A stretch of 26,526 nucleotides of DNA, from the NCBI GenBank assembly GCA_002686705.1, contig NYYH01000028.1, positions 12,972 to 39,497 of the forward strand, read 5' to 3'. Position numbers and translations under genes: made by a program. Each line of letters opens with the position of its first letter. Position 1 is the stretch's first letter. This document shows positions 16,169 to 25,024 of the stretch, one piece after another. Under the pieces are notes generated by a model. That model had not been told where the DNA came from. It made no database searches and saw only the letters and a program-made list of their open reading frames with translations. Source of the DNA: Bacteroidota bacterium (lineage in GTDB: Bacteria > Bacteroidota > Bacteroidia > Bacteroidales > F082).

Positions 16169-17728
16169 TTAACCAGGATAATTTATATTGTAATGTAGTC
16201 CAATACTCTCTTTTCGTTTCATCGCTAATCTAATTATCAGGTAAGCTACATTAATCATATTCCTCAATTCACATATCGGTTCTGAAACTACTGATTTGTC
16301 AAAAAGGTCTTCAGTTTCCCGGTAGATAATATTTAACCTGTCAAGTGCTCTTTTTAGTCGTAGATTCGATCGAACAATACCAACATAATTACTCATAATC
16401 GATTGAAGTTCTTTTTTTGACTGTGTAACTAATATCATCTCCTCATTAAGTACTGTTCCTTTATCATCCCAATCGGGTATATTAGCTTCAAAATTAATAT
16501 TAGAAATAATTGACGATGCTTTTTGAGCTGCCCTGTGTGAGAATACAGCAGATTCTAACAAAGAGTTAGATGCTAATCGGTTTGCACCATGCAAACCTGT
16601 ATTTGCAACCTCTCCAGAGGCAAATAAATTACTAATGCTAGTTTGTCCGTGCTTGTTGGTAACTATACCACCACATGAATAATGTGCAGCAGGTACAACA
16701 GGTATCATATCTTTGGTGATATCAATACCAATGCTCAGGCATTTTGCATAGATGGTGGGGAAGTGGTTAAGTATTTCGTCTTTACTTATTTTTCGTGTAT
16801 CGAGATAGACAAACTCATCACCACTAATTTTTAATTCATTGTCGATAGCTCTGGCAACAATATCACGTGGAGCAAGAGATCCTCTTTCGTCATATTTATG
16901 CATAAACTTCTTACCTTTCCTGGTTAACAGTTCAGCACCGGCACCCCTCATAGCCTCAGTAATTAGAAATGAAGGTTTTTCTCCAGGGTTGTATAAAGAT
17001 GTAGGGTGAAACTGTACAAATTCAAGATTGTTGATTTGAGCTTTTGCCCTGTATGCCATTGCAACTCCATCACCTGTTGAAAGAGTTGGGTTTGTAGTAG
17101 TTTGATAAATATTACCAAGGCCACCTGTGGCTAACATTGTTGTTTTGGCAAGTAATGTTATAATATTGCCGTTTTTTTTATCAAGAGCATAGGCACCATA
17201 ACACGTAATTCCTTTATCTCTTCTCTTTATTAATTCTCCAAGATGATGTTGTGTGATCAGGTCAATAGCAAGATAATTCTCAAGGACCGTAATATTCGGA
17301 TGGCTTCTAACTTTTTCGCTTAATACTCTTTGTATTTCATTACCAGTATTGTCTTTATGGTGTAATATTCTATGTTCTGAATGGCCTCCTTCTTTGGCAA
17401 GACTAAATTTACCAGTTGACTCCTTGTCAAATAGGGTTCCCCAATTTACCAATTCCCGAATTCTTTCAGTTGATTCACTTATCGCAATTTGTACTATATT
17501 CTCATTATTAAGACCGGCACCAGCAATAATTGTATCCTTAATGTGCTTTTTGTAATTATCAGGTGAGTACATTACTGCAGCAATACCACCTTGTGCTATA
17601 CTTGTGGCAGTAATGTCCATTTTGATTTTAGAGAGTACACACACATTTCCAAAAGCAGCTACTTTAAGAGCGTATATTAAGCCTGCCATACCACTGCCTA
17701 TGATCAGGAAATCTACTTTATGAGACAT
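16169..17728 (-). CDS. nadB: L-aspartate oxidase NadB
   Basis: 519 aa, normal length. The FAD dinucleotide fold is at the N-terminus (GSGMAG, 11-16). 'TSIAQGGIAAVM' (42-53), 'FVQFHPTSLY', the NadB-type block around 'FLITEAMRGAGAELLTRKGKKFMHKYDERGSLAPRDIVARAID' and 'AAHYSCGGI' are all present. It oxidises L-aspartate to iminoaspartate, the first step of de novo NAD synthesis, with fumarate or oxygen as acceptor. 'HYSCGG' and the overall length favour NadB over the succinate dehydrogenase/fumarate reductase flavoprotein homologs. nadA and nadC are not in the window. A TAnnTTTG box lies upstream (17743-17750). Confidence 0.95.
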   Translation of the reverse strand: MSHKVDFLIIGSGMAGLIYALKVAAFGNVCVLSKIKMDITATSIAQGGIAAVMYSPDNYKKHIKDTIIAGAGLNNENIVQIAISESTERIRELVNWGTLFDKESTGKFSLAKEGGHSEHRILHHKDNTGNEIQRVLSEKVRSHPNITVLENYLAIDLITQHHLGELIKRRDKGITCYGAYALDKKNGNIITLLAKTTMLATGGLGNIYQTTTNPTLSTGDGVAMAYRAKAQINNLEFVQFHPTSLYNPGEKPSFLITEAMRGAGAELLTRKGKKFMHKYDERGSLAPRDIVARAIDNELKISGDEFVYLDTRKISKDEILNHFPTIYAKCLSIGIDITKDMIPVVPAAHYSCGGIVTNKHGQTSISNLFASGEVANTGLHGANRLASNSLLESAVFSHRAAQKASSIISNINFEANIPDWDDKGTVLNEEMILVTQSKKELQSIMSNYVGIVRSNLRLKRALDRLNIIYRETEDLFDKSVVSEPICELRNMINVAYLIIRLAMKRKESIGLHYNINYPG

Positions 17729-17742
17729 TAATTTGTTTTTTG

Positions 17743-17750
17743 CAAAGTTA
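17743..17750 (-). promoter_or_regulatory. Bacteroidota -7 promoter box for nadB
   Basis: The minus strand reads TAACTTTG, an exact TAnnTTTG match, 15 bases before the nadB start, implying a very short leader. No clear -33 TTG. Confidence 0.45.
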
Positions 17751-17895
17751 AAAATATCTGTCTTTGCTAATTGCTATTTGGTTATTAGAATTGAATCCGA
17801 GACCAGTTTTATTAAAAATAGACTAGAATATATATTCTTGCGATAGGTAGTAATTTACAATGTTAAGAAATCAATGATAACAAAATTTTGAAAAT

Positions 17896-17910
17896 GGAGA
17901 TTAGGTCTCC
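17896..17910 (-). terminator. Candidate terminator hairpin after purB
   Basis: GGAGA (17896-17900) pairs with TCTCC (17906-17910) over a 5-base loop, 28 bases beyond the purB stop. On the minus strand the stem is followed by ATTTTC, a weak T-run. Short stem, so moderate-to-low confidence. Confidence 0.4.
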
Positions 17911-17937
17911 CAATTTGTGAGCTAAAACAATATTAGA

Positions 17938-19290
17938 TTATATCAAAGTTATTCCGGTATAATTATCAGGGGTAATTTGCTTTAACTCCTTTTTAAGTTC
18001 ATCGGAAATTTGAAGTTTATCAATAAAATTAATAATTGACATCTGAGTTATTTTTTCGTTTGTTCGTGTGAGTTCCATCAGGGCCTCGTACGGTTTTGGG
18101 TAGTTTTCCCGGCGTAATACTGTCTGAATAGCTTCAGCAACAACAGTCCAGTTATTTTTCAGATCATCGGCTAGTTTTTGTTCATTGAGTATAAGTTTCT
18201 CTATACCTTTAAGCAAAGATTTTATGGCAATAAGCATATGACCCAGCGGAGTACCGATGTTTCGGCTTACTGTTGAATCAGTTAAGTCGCGTTGCATACG
18301 TGATACCGGTAATTTCTCTGCAAGGTGATGAAGTATAGCATTAGCAATACCAAGGTTGCCTTCCGCATTTTCAAAGTCAATCGGATTTACTTTATGTGGC
18401 ATAGCAGAAGAGCCGATTTCCCCTTCTTTTATTTTTTGCTTAAAATAATCCATAGAGATATACATCCAAATATCTCTACTAAAATCAATAAGAATAGTAT
18501 TTATTCTGCTAAGGTTTTGAAAATATGCTGCCAAATAATCGTAATGCTCTATTTGGGTTGTTGTTTTTTGCCTGTGGAGATTAAGTCCGTCATTTAAAAA
18601 CTGACAAGCAAAATTTTCCCAGTCAATTTCAGGGTAGGCAACATTGTGAGCGTTCATGTTACCTGTTGCCCCACCAAATTTACCGGAGAAAGGTATAGAT
18701 CCCAACATCATTAACTGGTTTTCTAGCCTTTCCACAAAAACATATATTTCTTTACCTAGTTTAGTGGGTGATGCAGGTTGTCCGTGAGTTCGTGCAAGCA
18801 TTGATACATTCTTCCATTCAAAAGCACAGATATTAATTTTCTCTATTAATTCTTCAAATGCAGGAATAAAGACTTTTGTGTGGGCAGCTTTAAGTGAAAG
18901 GGGTAGGGCTGTATTATTAATATCTTGTGAAGTTAATCCAAAATGAATGAACTCTTTGTATTCTCCCAGTCCGATTTCCTCAATACATTCTTTAATGAAA
19001 TACTCTACTGCCTTAACATCATGGTTTGTAGTTTTTTCTATCTGTTTAATAGAGTTAGCATCGGTAGTAGAAAACTTGATATAAATATCTCTTAATTGGT
19101 CAAACTGACTTTTGTCGAAGTTCTCAAGACCTGGTAGTGGAATATTGCACAATGCGATAAAATACTCTATTTCAGTTTGTATGCGGTATTTATGAAGGGC
19201 GTATTCCGAGAAATATTCCGCTAGTTCTTCTGTTTTATTTCTATATCTGCCATCAATGGGTGAAATAGAAGTATTTGAAGATAATTCCAT
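17938..19290 (-). CDS. purB: Adenylosuccinate lyase
   Basis: 450 aa. Fumarase/aspartase superfamily: 'THGQPASPT' (168-176) with the general-acid His, and the signature 'SSAMPHKVNPIDFENAEG' (294-311), whose flexible loop carries the catalytic Ser. The N-terminal 'SPIDGRYRNKTEELAEYFSEYAL' is typical of the E. coli-like PurB clade. The enzyme releases fumarate from SAICAR and from adenylosuccinate in purine synthesis. Alone on the minus strand, not in a purine operon. A TAnnTTTG box is found 17 bases upstream (19307-19314). Confidence 0.97.
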   Translation of the reverse strand: MELSSNTSISPIDGRYRNKTEELAEYFSEYALHKYRIQTEIEYFIALCNIPLPGLENFDKSQFDQLRDIYIKFSTTDANSIKQIEKTTNHDVKAVEYFIKECIEEIGLGEYKEFIHFGLTSQDINNTALPLSLKAAHTKVFIPAFEELIEKINICAFEWKNVSMLARTHGQPASPTKLGKEIYVFVERLENQLMMLGSIPFSGKFGGATGNMNAHNVAYPEIDWENFACQFLNDGLNLHRQKTTTQIEHYDYLAAYFQNLSRINTILIDFSRDIWMYISMDYFKQKIKEGEIGSSAMPHKVNPIDFENAEGNLGIANAILHHLAEKLPVSRMQRDLTDSTVSRNIGTPLGHMLIAIKSLLKGIEKLILNEQKLADDLKNNWTVVAEAIQTVLRRENYPKPYEALMELTRTNEKITQMSIINFIDKLQISDELKKELKQITPDNYTGITLI

Positions 19291-19306
19291 GACTATTATT
19301 TTGGTT

Positions 19307-19314
19307 CAAAATTA
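19307..19314 (-). promoter_or_regulatory. Bacteroidota -7 promoter box for purB
   Basis: The minus strand reads TAATTTTG, matching TAnnTTTG, 17 bases before the purB start. No -33 TTG seen. Confidence 0.4.
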
Positions 19315-19452
19315 AGAAATATCTTAAGAAGTTTGATGAATAAGTTTGGAGCATCAATTAAGATATTTGGATTGGTTATTGACTAAATATGAATATTATT
19401 AATTATGCTCTATGACCCCTACAGTCAGTATATGAAAAGCAAGTGATTTCGA

Positions 19453-19513
19453 AGTAGTAATTTTTCTACTTTCAAGAAAGTTAAAATGAGCTATAAACCT
19501 TTATATTACTACT
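19453..19513. repeat. Inverted repeat downstream of the restriction gene
   Basis: AGTAGTAAT (19453-19461) is the exact reverse complement of ATTACTACT (19505-19513), 43 bases apart. A smaller hairpin (ACTTTC-AA-GAAAGT, 19468-19481) lies inside. This 276-base gap between the restriction gene and purB otherwise shows no gene. It may be a boundary of the restriction-modification insertion or a transcription end signal; neither is proven. Confidence 0.4.
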
Positions 19514-19566
19514 ATCTCGCTTATATTTTATTCATTGTTAGGCACTTTTGCTTTTCTAAGGGGAGA

Positions 19567-20319
19567 TTATTTAGTCTTTTGTGTAACAGTCACCCAAGAT
19601 TTGTCAAAGCCCAAGGATTTCAATACTTGCTCCTTGTCTAGTGGTTTAGGTTGTTTTATGTTTACTATTAACCCTTTTTCTGGAACATTCTCAATTATTG
19701 TAAACTGTGAACCATGTGGCTGCCAAGTAAAAGTATGCTCTCCTGTTTTCTTACAAGTTCCAACAAGGTTATTATTCTTATTCCATTCCCAAATGTAAAG
19801 TTCATAATCATAACGAATAGTGTCAAACTCAAATACTACAACTTCTGTTAAATCATTGGATTTGATTAGTACAACTGTACGTAAATGTTTAAACTTTTCT
19901 CGAATTGCTGATACCCTCTCATTCCATATCTCAAGTACAAGTTTTCCAATAAATCCTGCATCTGCTTTTTGATCACTACGTTCTCCAAAAGAATAATTTG
20001 GAGAGTTACGCCCTGATATTAACCTTACTTTTTTTTGAGTAGATGGCCTAGTTGCCTTAACTGTTTTTGCACCCCAAGCTGTGTTTCCTTTTACAACATC
20101 ATCAAGCCCCACATTGGATGGTTTCCAATCAGCACCAATACAGTTTGCGAAAATATTCTCCCATTCCGAACCTTCAAGTTCTGATTTTCCCTTTGAGGCA
20201 AGTAAGTATATTAACTCTTTACCAAGTAAAAAGGGAAATTCCTTCGGAAATTCATTAAGTGGAAATGCCGAAACTGATTTATGTACTGTTCTTAATTTGG
20301 GGGATTTATTATTCTCCAT
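19567..20319 (-). CDS. Putative type II restriction endonuclease
   Basis: 250 aa, no signal peptide. It is called from context: the start overlaps the end of a C5-cytosine methyltransferase gene by 11 bases in the same direction, the usual arrangement of a type II system. Internally, a helix with E53 ('GSEWENIFANCIGADW') precedes 'LDDVVKGNTAWGAKTVK' (72-88). This fits the spacing of a PD-(D/E)xK nuclease core (D73/D74, then GxK with K85), although the usual acidic residue before xK is Gly here. 'KVRLISGRNSPNYSFG' (97-111) follows. I do not recognise a named restriction-enzyme family or its target. An alternative is an accessory or control protein, but size and position favour the nuclease. 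Confidence 0.65.
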   Translation of the reverse strand: MENNKSPKLRTVHKSVSAFPLNEFPKEFPFLLGKELIYLLASKGKSELEGSEWENIFANCIGADWKPSNVGLDDVVKGNTAWGAKTVKATRPSTQKKVRLISGRNSPNYSFGERSDQKADAGFIGKLVLEIWNERVSAIREKFKHLRTVVLIKSNDLTEVVVFEFDTIRYDYELYIWEWNKNNNLVGTCKKTGEHTFTWQPHGSQFTIIENVPEKGLIVNIKQPKPLDKEQVLKSLGFDKSWVTVTQKTK

Positions 20320-21283
20320 AACCTATTTCATATTCCCTTAAAACTAAATCCATTTGCATTGATGTTGCAACAAAAGGTAGTAACTTTAAGGTAACTGCTT
20401 TTACTACATTTACAGGTACTGCATTCCCAGCTTGTTTCTTAGCTTGACTATCAGATACAACAATTTTATAAGTATCTGGAAAACCTTGTAAACGTAACAT
20501 TTCTCTTGGTGTCAAACGTCTTTCTCCGTTTACGAGCAAATAATTATATGAAGCACCAGCACGAAGCGCACAAGAATATGGGTAAGAAGATATATTCCCA
20601 GATTTATTTTCGTGCCAAATAGATAATTTATATGCAGATTTATGTTTCTCTGTACGTTTTTTAGTAATATACTCTGAAGCAAAATGTTTCTTGTCAACTT
20701 TTTTCTCAATGATTTCAGTTAATGGTTTGAATGGCCTTATGGGAGAAGGGAAACTAAACAAAATAGGCTCCCTATGACCTACAATTATTACACGTTCGCG
20801 TTTTTGAGGAAGTCCGTAATCAAGAGCATTTAGTACTACATATTGTACGTTGTATCCTAATTCTTTCTCTAAGGTTTTAACAATAACTTTTAAGGTTTTC
20901 CCCCTATCATGACCAACTAATTGCTTTACATTTTCTAAAATAAATGCTTTCGGCTTTTTGTGTTTTATAATTCTAGCAATGTCAAAAAATAGAGTACCAC
21001 GGATATCATTAAATCCTTGCATTTGTCCAATAATACTAAATGGTTGGCAAGGAAAACCTGCAAATAAAATATCATGATCAGGAATATTTTTTTCGTCAAT
21101 TTTAGTTATATCACCTTCTGGTCTTTCACCAAAATTAGCTTCATAACTATCTTGACAATAAGCATCAATGTCTGAAGAAAATACACATTCTGGTATTAAG
21201 TCGTTTTCGACACAAGCCTGATCCATTGCGGTTCTAAAGCCTCCAATCCCACAAAATAAATCTATAAATTTTATTTTTTCCAA
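20309..21283 (-). CDS. DNA (cytosine-5-)-methyltransferase of a type II restriction-modification system
   Basis: 324 aa. The canonical motifs are in order: I 'DLFCGIGGF' (8-16), IV 'GFPCQPFS' (76-83) with catalytic C79, VI 'ENV' (117-119), VIII 'QKRERV' (160-165), IX 'RLTPREMLRLQGFP' (256-269) and X 'QAGNAVPVNVV' (284-294). The target recognition region (about 175-255) is short, so a short recognition site is likely; the sequence itself cannot be read from this. It methylates C5 of cytosine to protect host DNA from the partner nuclease encoded immediately downstream. A TAnnTTTG box lies 20 bases upstream (21303-21310). No C-protein gene or Vsr endonuclease gene is beside it. Confidence 0.95.
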   Translation of the reverse strand: MEKIKFIDLFCGIGGFRTAMDQACVENDLIPECVFSSDIDAYCQDSYEANFGERPEGDITKIDEKNIPDHDILFAGFPCQPFSIIGQMQGFNDIRGTLFFDIARIIKHKKPKAFILENVKQLVGHDRGKTLKVIVKTLEKELGYNVQYVVLNALDYGLPQKRERVIIVGHREPILFSFPSPIRPFKPLTEIIEKKVDKKHFASEYITKKRTEKHKSAYKLSIWHENKSGNISSYPYSCALRAGASYNYLLVNGERRLTPREMLRLQGFPDTYKIVVSDSQAKKQAGNAVPVNVVKAVTLKLLPFVATSMQMDLVLREYEIGYGE

Positions 21284-21302
21284 TGCTGAATTAATTATTA
21301 CT

Positions 21303-21310
21303 CAAATGTA
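21303..21310 (-). promoter_or_regulatory. Bacteroidota -7 promoter box for the restriction-modification operon
   Basis: The minus strand reads TACATTTG (TAnnTTTG), 20 bases before the methyltransferase start. Its presence suggests the system uses a host-type promoter. Confidence 0.45.
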
Positions 21311-21362
21311 ATATATTGGTCATTAAAATAATATCACTTTATATAAAAGTTATACAGTTTAT

Positions 21363-21399
21363 TTGTTAATGCTGTGGTTGATTGCAATTATGCATAACA
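21363..21399. repeat. Imperfect inverted repeat between the DUF4249 and methyltransferase genes
   Basis: TTGTTAATGC (21363-21372) is nearly the reverse complement of GCATAACAA (about 21392-21400), with one bulged base, and the second arm overlaps the 10-bp palindrome TTATGCATAA (21388-21397). It lies 20-57 bases past the DUF4249 stop, so it may act as a terminator or mark the insertion edge of the restriction-modification pair. No T-tract. Confidence 0.35.
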
Positions 21400-21419
21400 A
21401 TCCTAAATAAACATCTTAA

Positions 21420-22358
21420 CTAAAAATCAATAGGCTTAACTGTTGTGGAGGTAAATGCAGATGGAAAAGCTGCAAAATAGCCAACAGCATTGTTATTAAT
21501 GTTAGTTCGAACATTGGCTGGTGGCCCACTGAACATAGGGTCGTGAGGTTGCAACTCAAGCTGAAGGTCTGTCATATAGTTTGCATATTCTTCAGTAATA
21601 TTTGATAAGATAAGAGTAAACGTATCTCCCAACTCAAGCTCATCTTTGTATAATACCAGCACAACTGCACCTGAAGTGTAATTTCCATTAAATAATCTAT
21701 CGTCACTGATATTTATGCGAGAAACAGTGTCAGTAATCATGTTGCCATTCCTCATCCCGTTAAACATATAGAAATCAGTTGATGGGGGCTCCCAGGCATA
21801 AAGTCGTACCATCCATCTTTCATATTGTTCGTTATACTCAACTACAACTGAATCAATATTATCAGAGAGTTTAGGCATTTCTTCATGAGCTTTGTAATTG
21901 ACATTACCGTTTATTGATTCTGAAAGCGTTATATCAAGGTGATATGTAGTACCGGAAATTCCAAAATAATCTTCAGGTGCCAGGTAATACCCCGGATTAT
22001 TAAAATCCTCAGAAAATTCCACAGTTGACGAATCATCCGAAATTGTAACAACTGCACCTGATACGGTAGGAGCAGGCTTATTAGAGAAATAATTAGATGT
22101 TTTTGTTAAGCGAACATATTGATCGCCTTTTTGTGGCGTAATAAAACCTGCAACTGCGAGCCTCTCATAAGTCGAGTCCAGTTTGATATCAATCCTTTTA
22201 GTACAAGAATTCAAGATCACTGTTCCAAATAAGAGTATGATTATTAAGGACGCTAAAGTCCTAAGACCGAAGACCGTAGATTGAAGTAAATCGTATTTTA
22301 CAGACTTCTGTCTTTTTTCTGCTAGCTTGCAACTTCCAACTATTTCTTGTTTTCTCAT
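21420..22358 (-). CDS. DUF4249 outer-membrane lipoprotein, partner of the TonB receptor
   Basis: 312 aa from ATG 22358, one base after the receptor stop codon; an ATG at 22400 lies inside the receptor gene and is less likely. The lipobox 'VILNSC' puts the lipidated Cys at residue 52, unusually far in, because about 30 extra charged residues precede the hydrophobic core. The mature part (beta-rich, 'RLAVAGFITPQKGDQYVRLTKTSNYFS...VSGAVVTISDDSS...YYLAPEDYFGISGTTYHLDITL') matches DUF4249, a family found downstream of TonB-dependent receptors in Bacteroidota. It is thought to form part of the receptor's surface complex. The substrate is unknown. The odd N-terminus is treated in the findings. Confidence 0.85.
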   Translation of the reverse strand: MRKQEIVGSCKLAEKRQKSVKYDLLQSTVFGLRTLASLIIILLFGTVILNSCTKRIDIKLDSTYERLAVAGFITPQKGDQYVRLTKTSNYFSNKPAPTVSGAVVTISDDSSTVEFSEDFNNPGYYLAPEDYFGISGTTYHLDITLSESINGNVNYKAHEEMPKLSDNIDSVVVEYNEQYERWMVRLYAWEPPSTDFYMFNGMRNGNMITDTVSRINISDDRLFNGNYTSGAVVLVLYKDELELGDTFTLILSNITEEYANYMTDLQLELQPHDPMFSGPPANVRTNINNNAVGYFAAFPSAFTSTTVKPIDF

Positions 22359-22359
22359 A

Positions 22360-24702
22360 TTAAAATTTAAAATTGTACGTAAATGATGGGATAATTCCAA
22401 ACAAATATGTCATTTCAGCATAGGTAACATCCGGGTTATCCGGGTCGTTCTGAAAGTTAATCATATACGGGTTATGGTGGTTATAGGCATTATAAACCGA
22501 AAGTACGAATTCGTTATGCCACTTTTTATCCGGTTTGTTTTTACCTTTGTATGCTACCGAAAGGTCTAAACGATGATAATCCATCATCCTGTAGCTATTC
22601 CGTTCGGAATATACTGGTATTATAGCATTACCGTATTCAAATCGTCCAACAGGAAACGTTATGGGTTGTCCTGTTGCATATACCCAAGTAGCACTAAAAC
22701 TTAGGCGTTTATTCAGAAGATAATTTGCAACGATTGATATATCGTTAGGTCTGTCATATGGCGCCGGATACGGGTTATTGTTGTTAATACCATTGATCTT
22801 ATGAATTGCTTTCGATAAAGTGTAACTTACCCAACCTGTTAGCTTTCCGCTATTTTTTCTAACCATCAATTCAAGTCCATAACTCCAACCTTTACCAAGC
22901 AATATTTCTCCTTCTAAATATTTATTCAAGAGCAAATCGGCATGATCTACAAAATCGACAGCATTGTTTGTGATTTTGTAATATGCTTCCGCAGATGTTT
23001 CAATCGCACCATTACTGAAATTACGGAAATATCCCAAGGCAAATTGATGTCCTGTTTGTGGACGAATATTTGGGCTCGCCGGGAACCAGATATGTAGTGG
23101 CGAACCAGCTGTAGAGTTTTGAGCTTGCTGCATGTACTGGATATTTCTGGAATAGCTTGCCTTAATAGATGAAACTTCATTTAAAATAAACACAATGCCC
23201 AACCTTGGCTCAAGTCCAGTATATGTATTAAAAAAATCACCATTAACATAGGTTGTTGAATCAACAGCATTACCCTCATCGTCGTAATCGAATATAGTTG
23301 CAGGACCAATATTGTTAAACATACTTAGCCGTAATCCATATTTTAATACAAAAATTGAACTGAGTTTTTGTTCGTTACCAATATAAATTGCACTTTCAAG
23401 CGCATAGTTGTTTGGAAGTGCATATCTCGTAATAAACGACTCTTCACCAGTACTTTCTATTGTCCCTGGAAAAAAGGTATGATGTAACAAGGATATTCCG
23501 AAGGTAAAAGTATTGTTTGAGTTAAAATACCAGTTAAAATCACTCTTTAAGTTGTAATCGGTTAACGAGGATCCCCAGTTAAATGCTCTTTCATTTCCTT
23601 CAGGAATACCAAGATTATAGCTAAATCTACTCGCTATAAAAGTAAAATTTGAGAAAAGTTTTTCATGAAATACATGATTCCATCTTACAGTTCCTGTTGT
23701 ATTTCCCCATTTCATACCAAACCCTGTGTTTTTAAAAACATCCTTTCCTCTATAGGCTGATAAAAACACACGATTATTCTTGTTGATATTGTAATTTACT
23801 TTTGCATTTAAATCGAAAAAATAAAGTATGTTGTCACGCATATCTTCGTTGCTTGAAAGACGTAAAAATATATCTGCATACGACCTCCTACCAGCAACCA
23901 TAAATGATGCTTTATCTTTAACAATGGGTCCTTCAAGCATTAACCTGCTTGATATTAAACCAATTCCTCCATTTCCATGAAACTCTTTTGTGTTACCATC
24001 TTTCATTCTAATATCTATGAGAGAGGCTAGCCGACCACCATATTTTGAAGGTAAATCTCCTTTAAAAAGTTCTACACTCTTAACAGCATCATTGTTAAAA
24101 ACTGAGAAAAACCCCATTAAATGACCTGCATTATATACAGTTGCCTCATCAAGTAGAATTAGATTTTGGTCTGGACTGCCACCACGAATACTAAGTCCTG
24201 ATGAACCTTCTGCTACAAATTTCACCCCAGGCAATAGTTGTAAAGCTTTTACTAAATCTACCTCACCTAGTAGAGCCGGAATCGATTGAATTGTTTTGCT
24301 GCTTATTTTGTTTACACTCATCTGAGTGTTAGTAATATTGGCATTAGTTAGCTCACCTACTACTACTACTTCATTAAGCAGTTGGCTTGAGCTGATTAAC
24401 TCAATATTTAGAGTTGTGTCAATCAGTAAATTTATGTCTACAACTTTATCTGTATATCCAAGATATGAAAAAACAATTGTCTGTCTGCTGGCAGTAATAG
24501 TAATTGAATAATAGCCATAATTATTTGATACAGTACCAGCTTTTAAACTTTTAATAAATATTGTAGCACCCGGCAGCGTTTCGCCATTTTTACTATCTGT
24601 GATGTATCCGCTTAAAGTTACCAATTTCTCTGGTTCAGCACTTAATTTTGTGAATACAAACAGGAAGAGAATAATTAAGATTATTAATGTTCTTGGATTC
24701 AA
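22360..24702 (-). CDS. TonB-dependent outer-membrane receptor with carboxypeptidase-regulatory N-domain
   Basis: 780 aa. Signal peptide 1-22 ('LIILIILFLFVFTKLSA'). Residues about 28-105 form the carboxypeptidase-regulatory-like beta sandwich ('LSGYITDSKNGETLPGATIFIKSLKAGTVSNNYGYYSI'). A plug domain follows (about 125-235: 'LLPGVKFVAEGSSGLSIRGGSPDQNLILLDEATVYN...GGRLASLIDIRMKDG'), then a barrel to the C-terminal Phe ('FTYNFKF'). It imports a substrate using TonB energy. The pairing with DUF4249 rather than SusD argues against a standard glycan locus; DUF4249 receptors have no generally known substrate. No sigma/anti-sigma pair is beside it. The two genes form an operon with 1 base between them. 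Confidence 0.95.
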   Translation of the reverse strand: MNPRTLIILIILFLFVFTKLSAEPEKLVTLSGYITDSKNGETLPGATIFIKSLKAGTVSNNYGYYSITITASRQTIVFSYLGYTDKVVDINLLIDTTLNIELISSSQLLNEVVVVGELTNANITNTQMSVNKISSKTIQSIPALLGEVDLVKALQLLPGVKFVAEGSSGLSIRGGSPDQNLILLDEATVYNAGHLMGFFSVFNNDAVKSVELFKGDLPSKYGGRLASLIDIRMKDGNTKEFHGNGGIGLISSRLMLEGPIVKDKASFMVAGRRSYADIFLRLSSNEDMRDNILYFFDLNAKVNYNINKNNRVFLSAYRGKDVFKNTGFGMKWGNTTGTVRWNHVFHEKLFSNFTFIASRFSYNLGIPEGNERAFNWGSSLTDYNLKSDFNWYFNSNNTFTFGISLLHHTFFPGTIESTGEESFITRYALPNNYALESAIYIGNEQKLSSIFVLKYGLRLSMFNNIGPATIFDYDDEGNAVDSTTYVNGDFFNTYTGLEPRLGIVFILNEVSSIKASYSRNIQYMQQAQNSTAGSPLHIWFPASPNIRPQTGHQFALGYFRNFSNGAIETSAEAYYKITNNAVDFVDHADLLLNKYLEGEILLGKGWSYGLELMVRKNSGKLTGWVSYTLSKAIHKINGINNNNPYPAPYDRPNDISIVANYLLNKRLSFSATWVYATGQPITFPVGRFEYGNAIIPVYSERNSYRMMDYHRLDLSVAYKGKNKPDKKWHNEFVLSVYNAYNHHNPYMINFQNDPDNPDVTYAEMTYLFGIIPSFTYNFKF

Positions 24703-25024
24703 AGATTAGATTAATTAATTGTGCATATGTTTGTATTAACGACAAGACAATTATTTTACAGTTGCAATTTTGCTGTAATATAATTTCATTTATAATCAAT
24801 TAGAGTGAAACGATATTTGAGTAAAAGTAGTATTTTTTATATTAATCTTTTCAAACTCTAAATGTGTGAATAATAAGATAAGAAAATGACAAATTTTTTA
24901 TATTCATTAACTCATTACTGGTTAATTTTGAGAGAGAGCTACATATTTGTGTCGCTAATAAAATAAAGGCACGTTATTTGAAGATGCAATTTTACGTTGC
25001 AAGAGTTTTATTTAAGTTCTGTTT
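24703..25024. other. 322-base gene-free region between divergent receptor and rhomboid genes
   Basis: Very AT-rich, with no ORF of coding character, no RNA gene and no long repeat recognised. It must hold the promoters of both divergent genes, but no exact TAnnTTTG box sits at a good distance from either start; 'TATTTG' versions lacking the two-base gap occur near 24946 and 24975. Confidence 0.6.

Noticed and set aside
19537..19543. GTTAGGC, read as GCCTAAC followed by AATGAAT on the minus strand, resembling an integron attC core beside the restriction-modification pair.
   Set aside because: No second core box (GTTRRRY on the minus strand) was found within a normal attC length, the flanking arms pair poorly, and no integrase gene is present. 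A chance match in AT-rich DNA is more likely.
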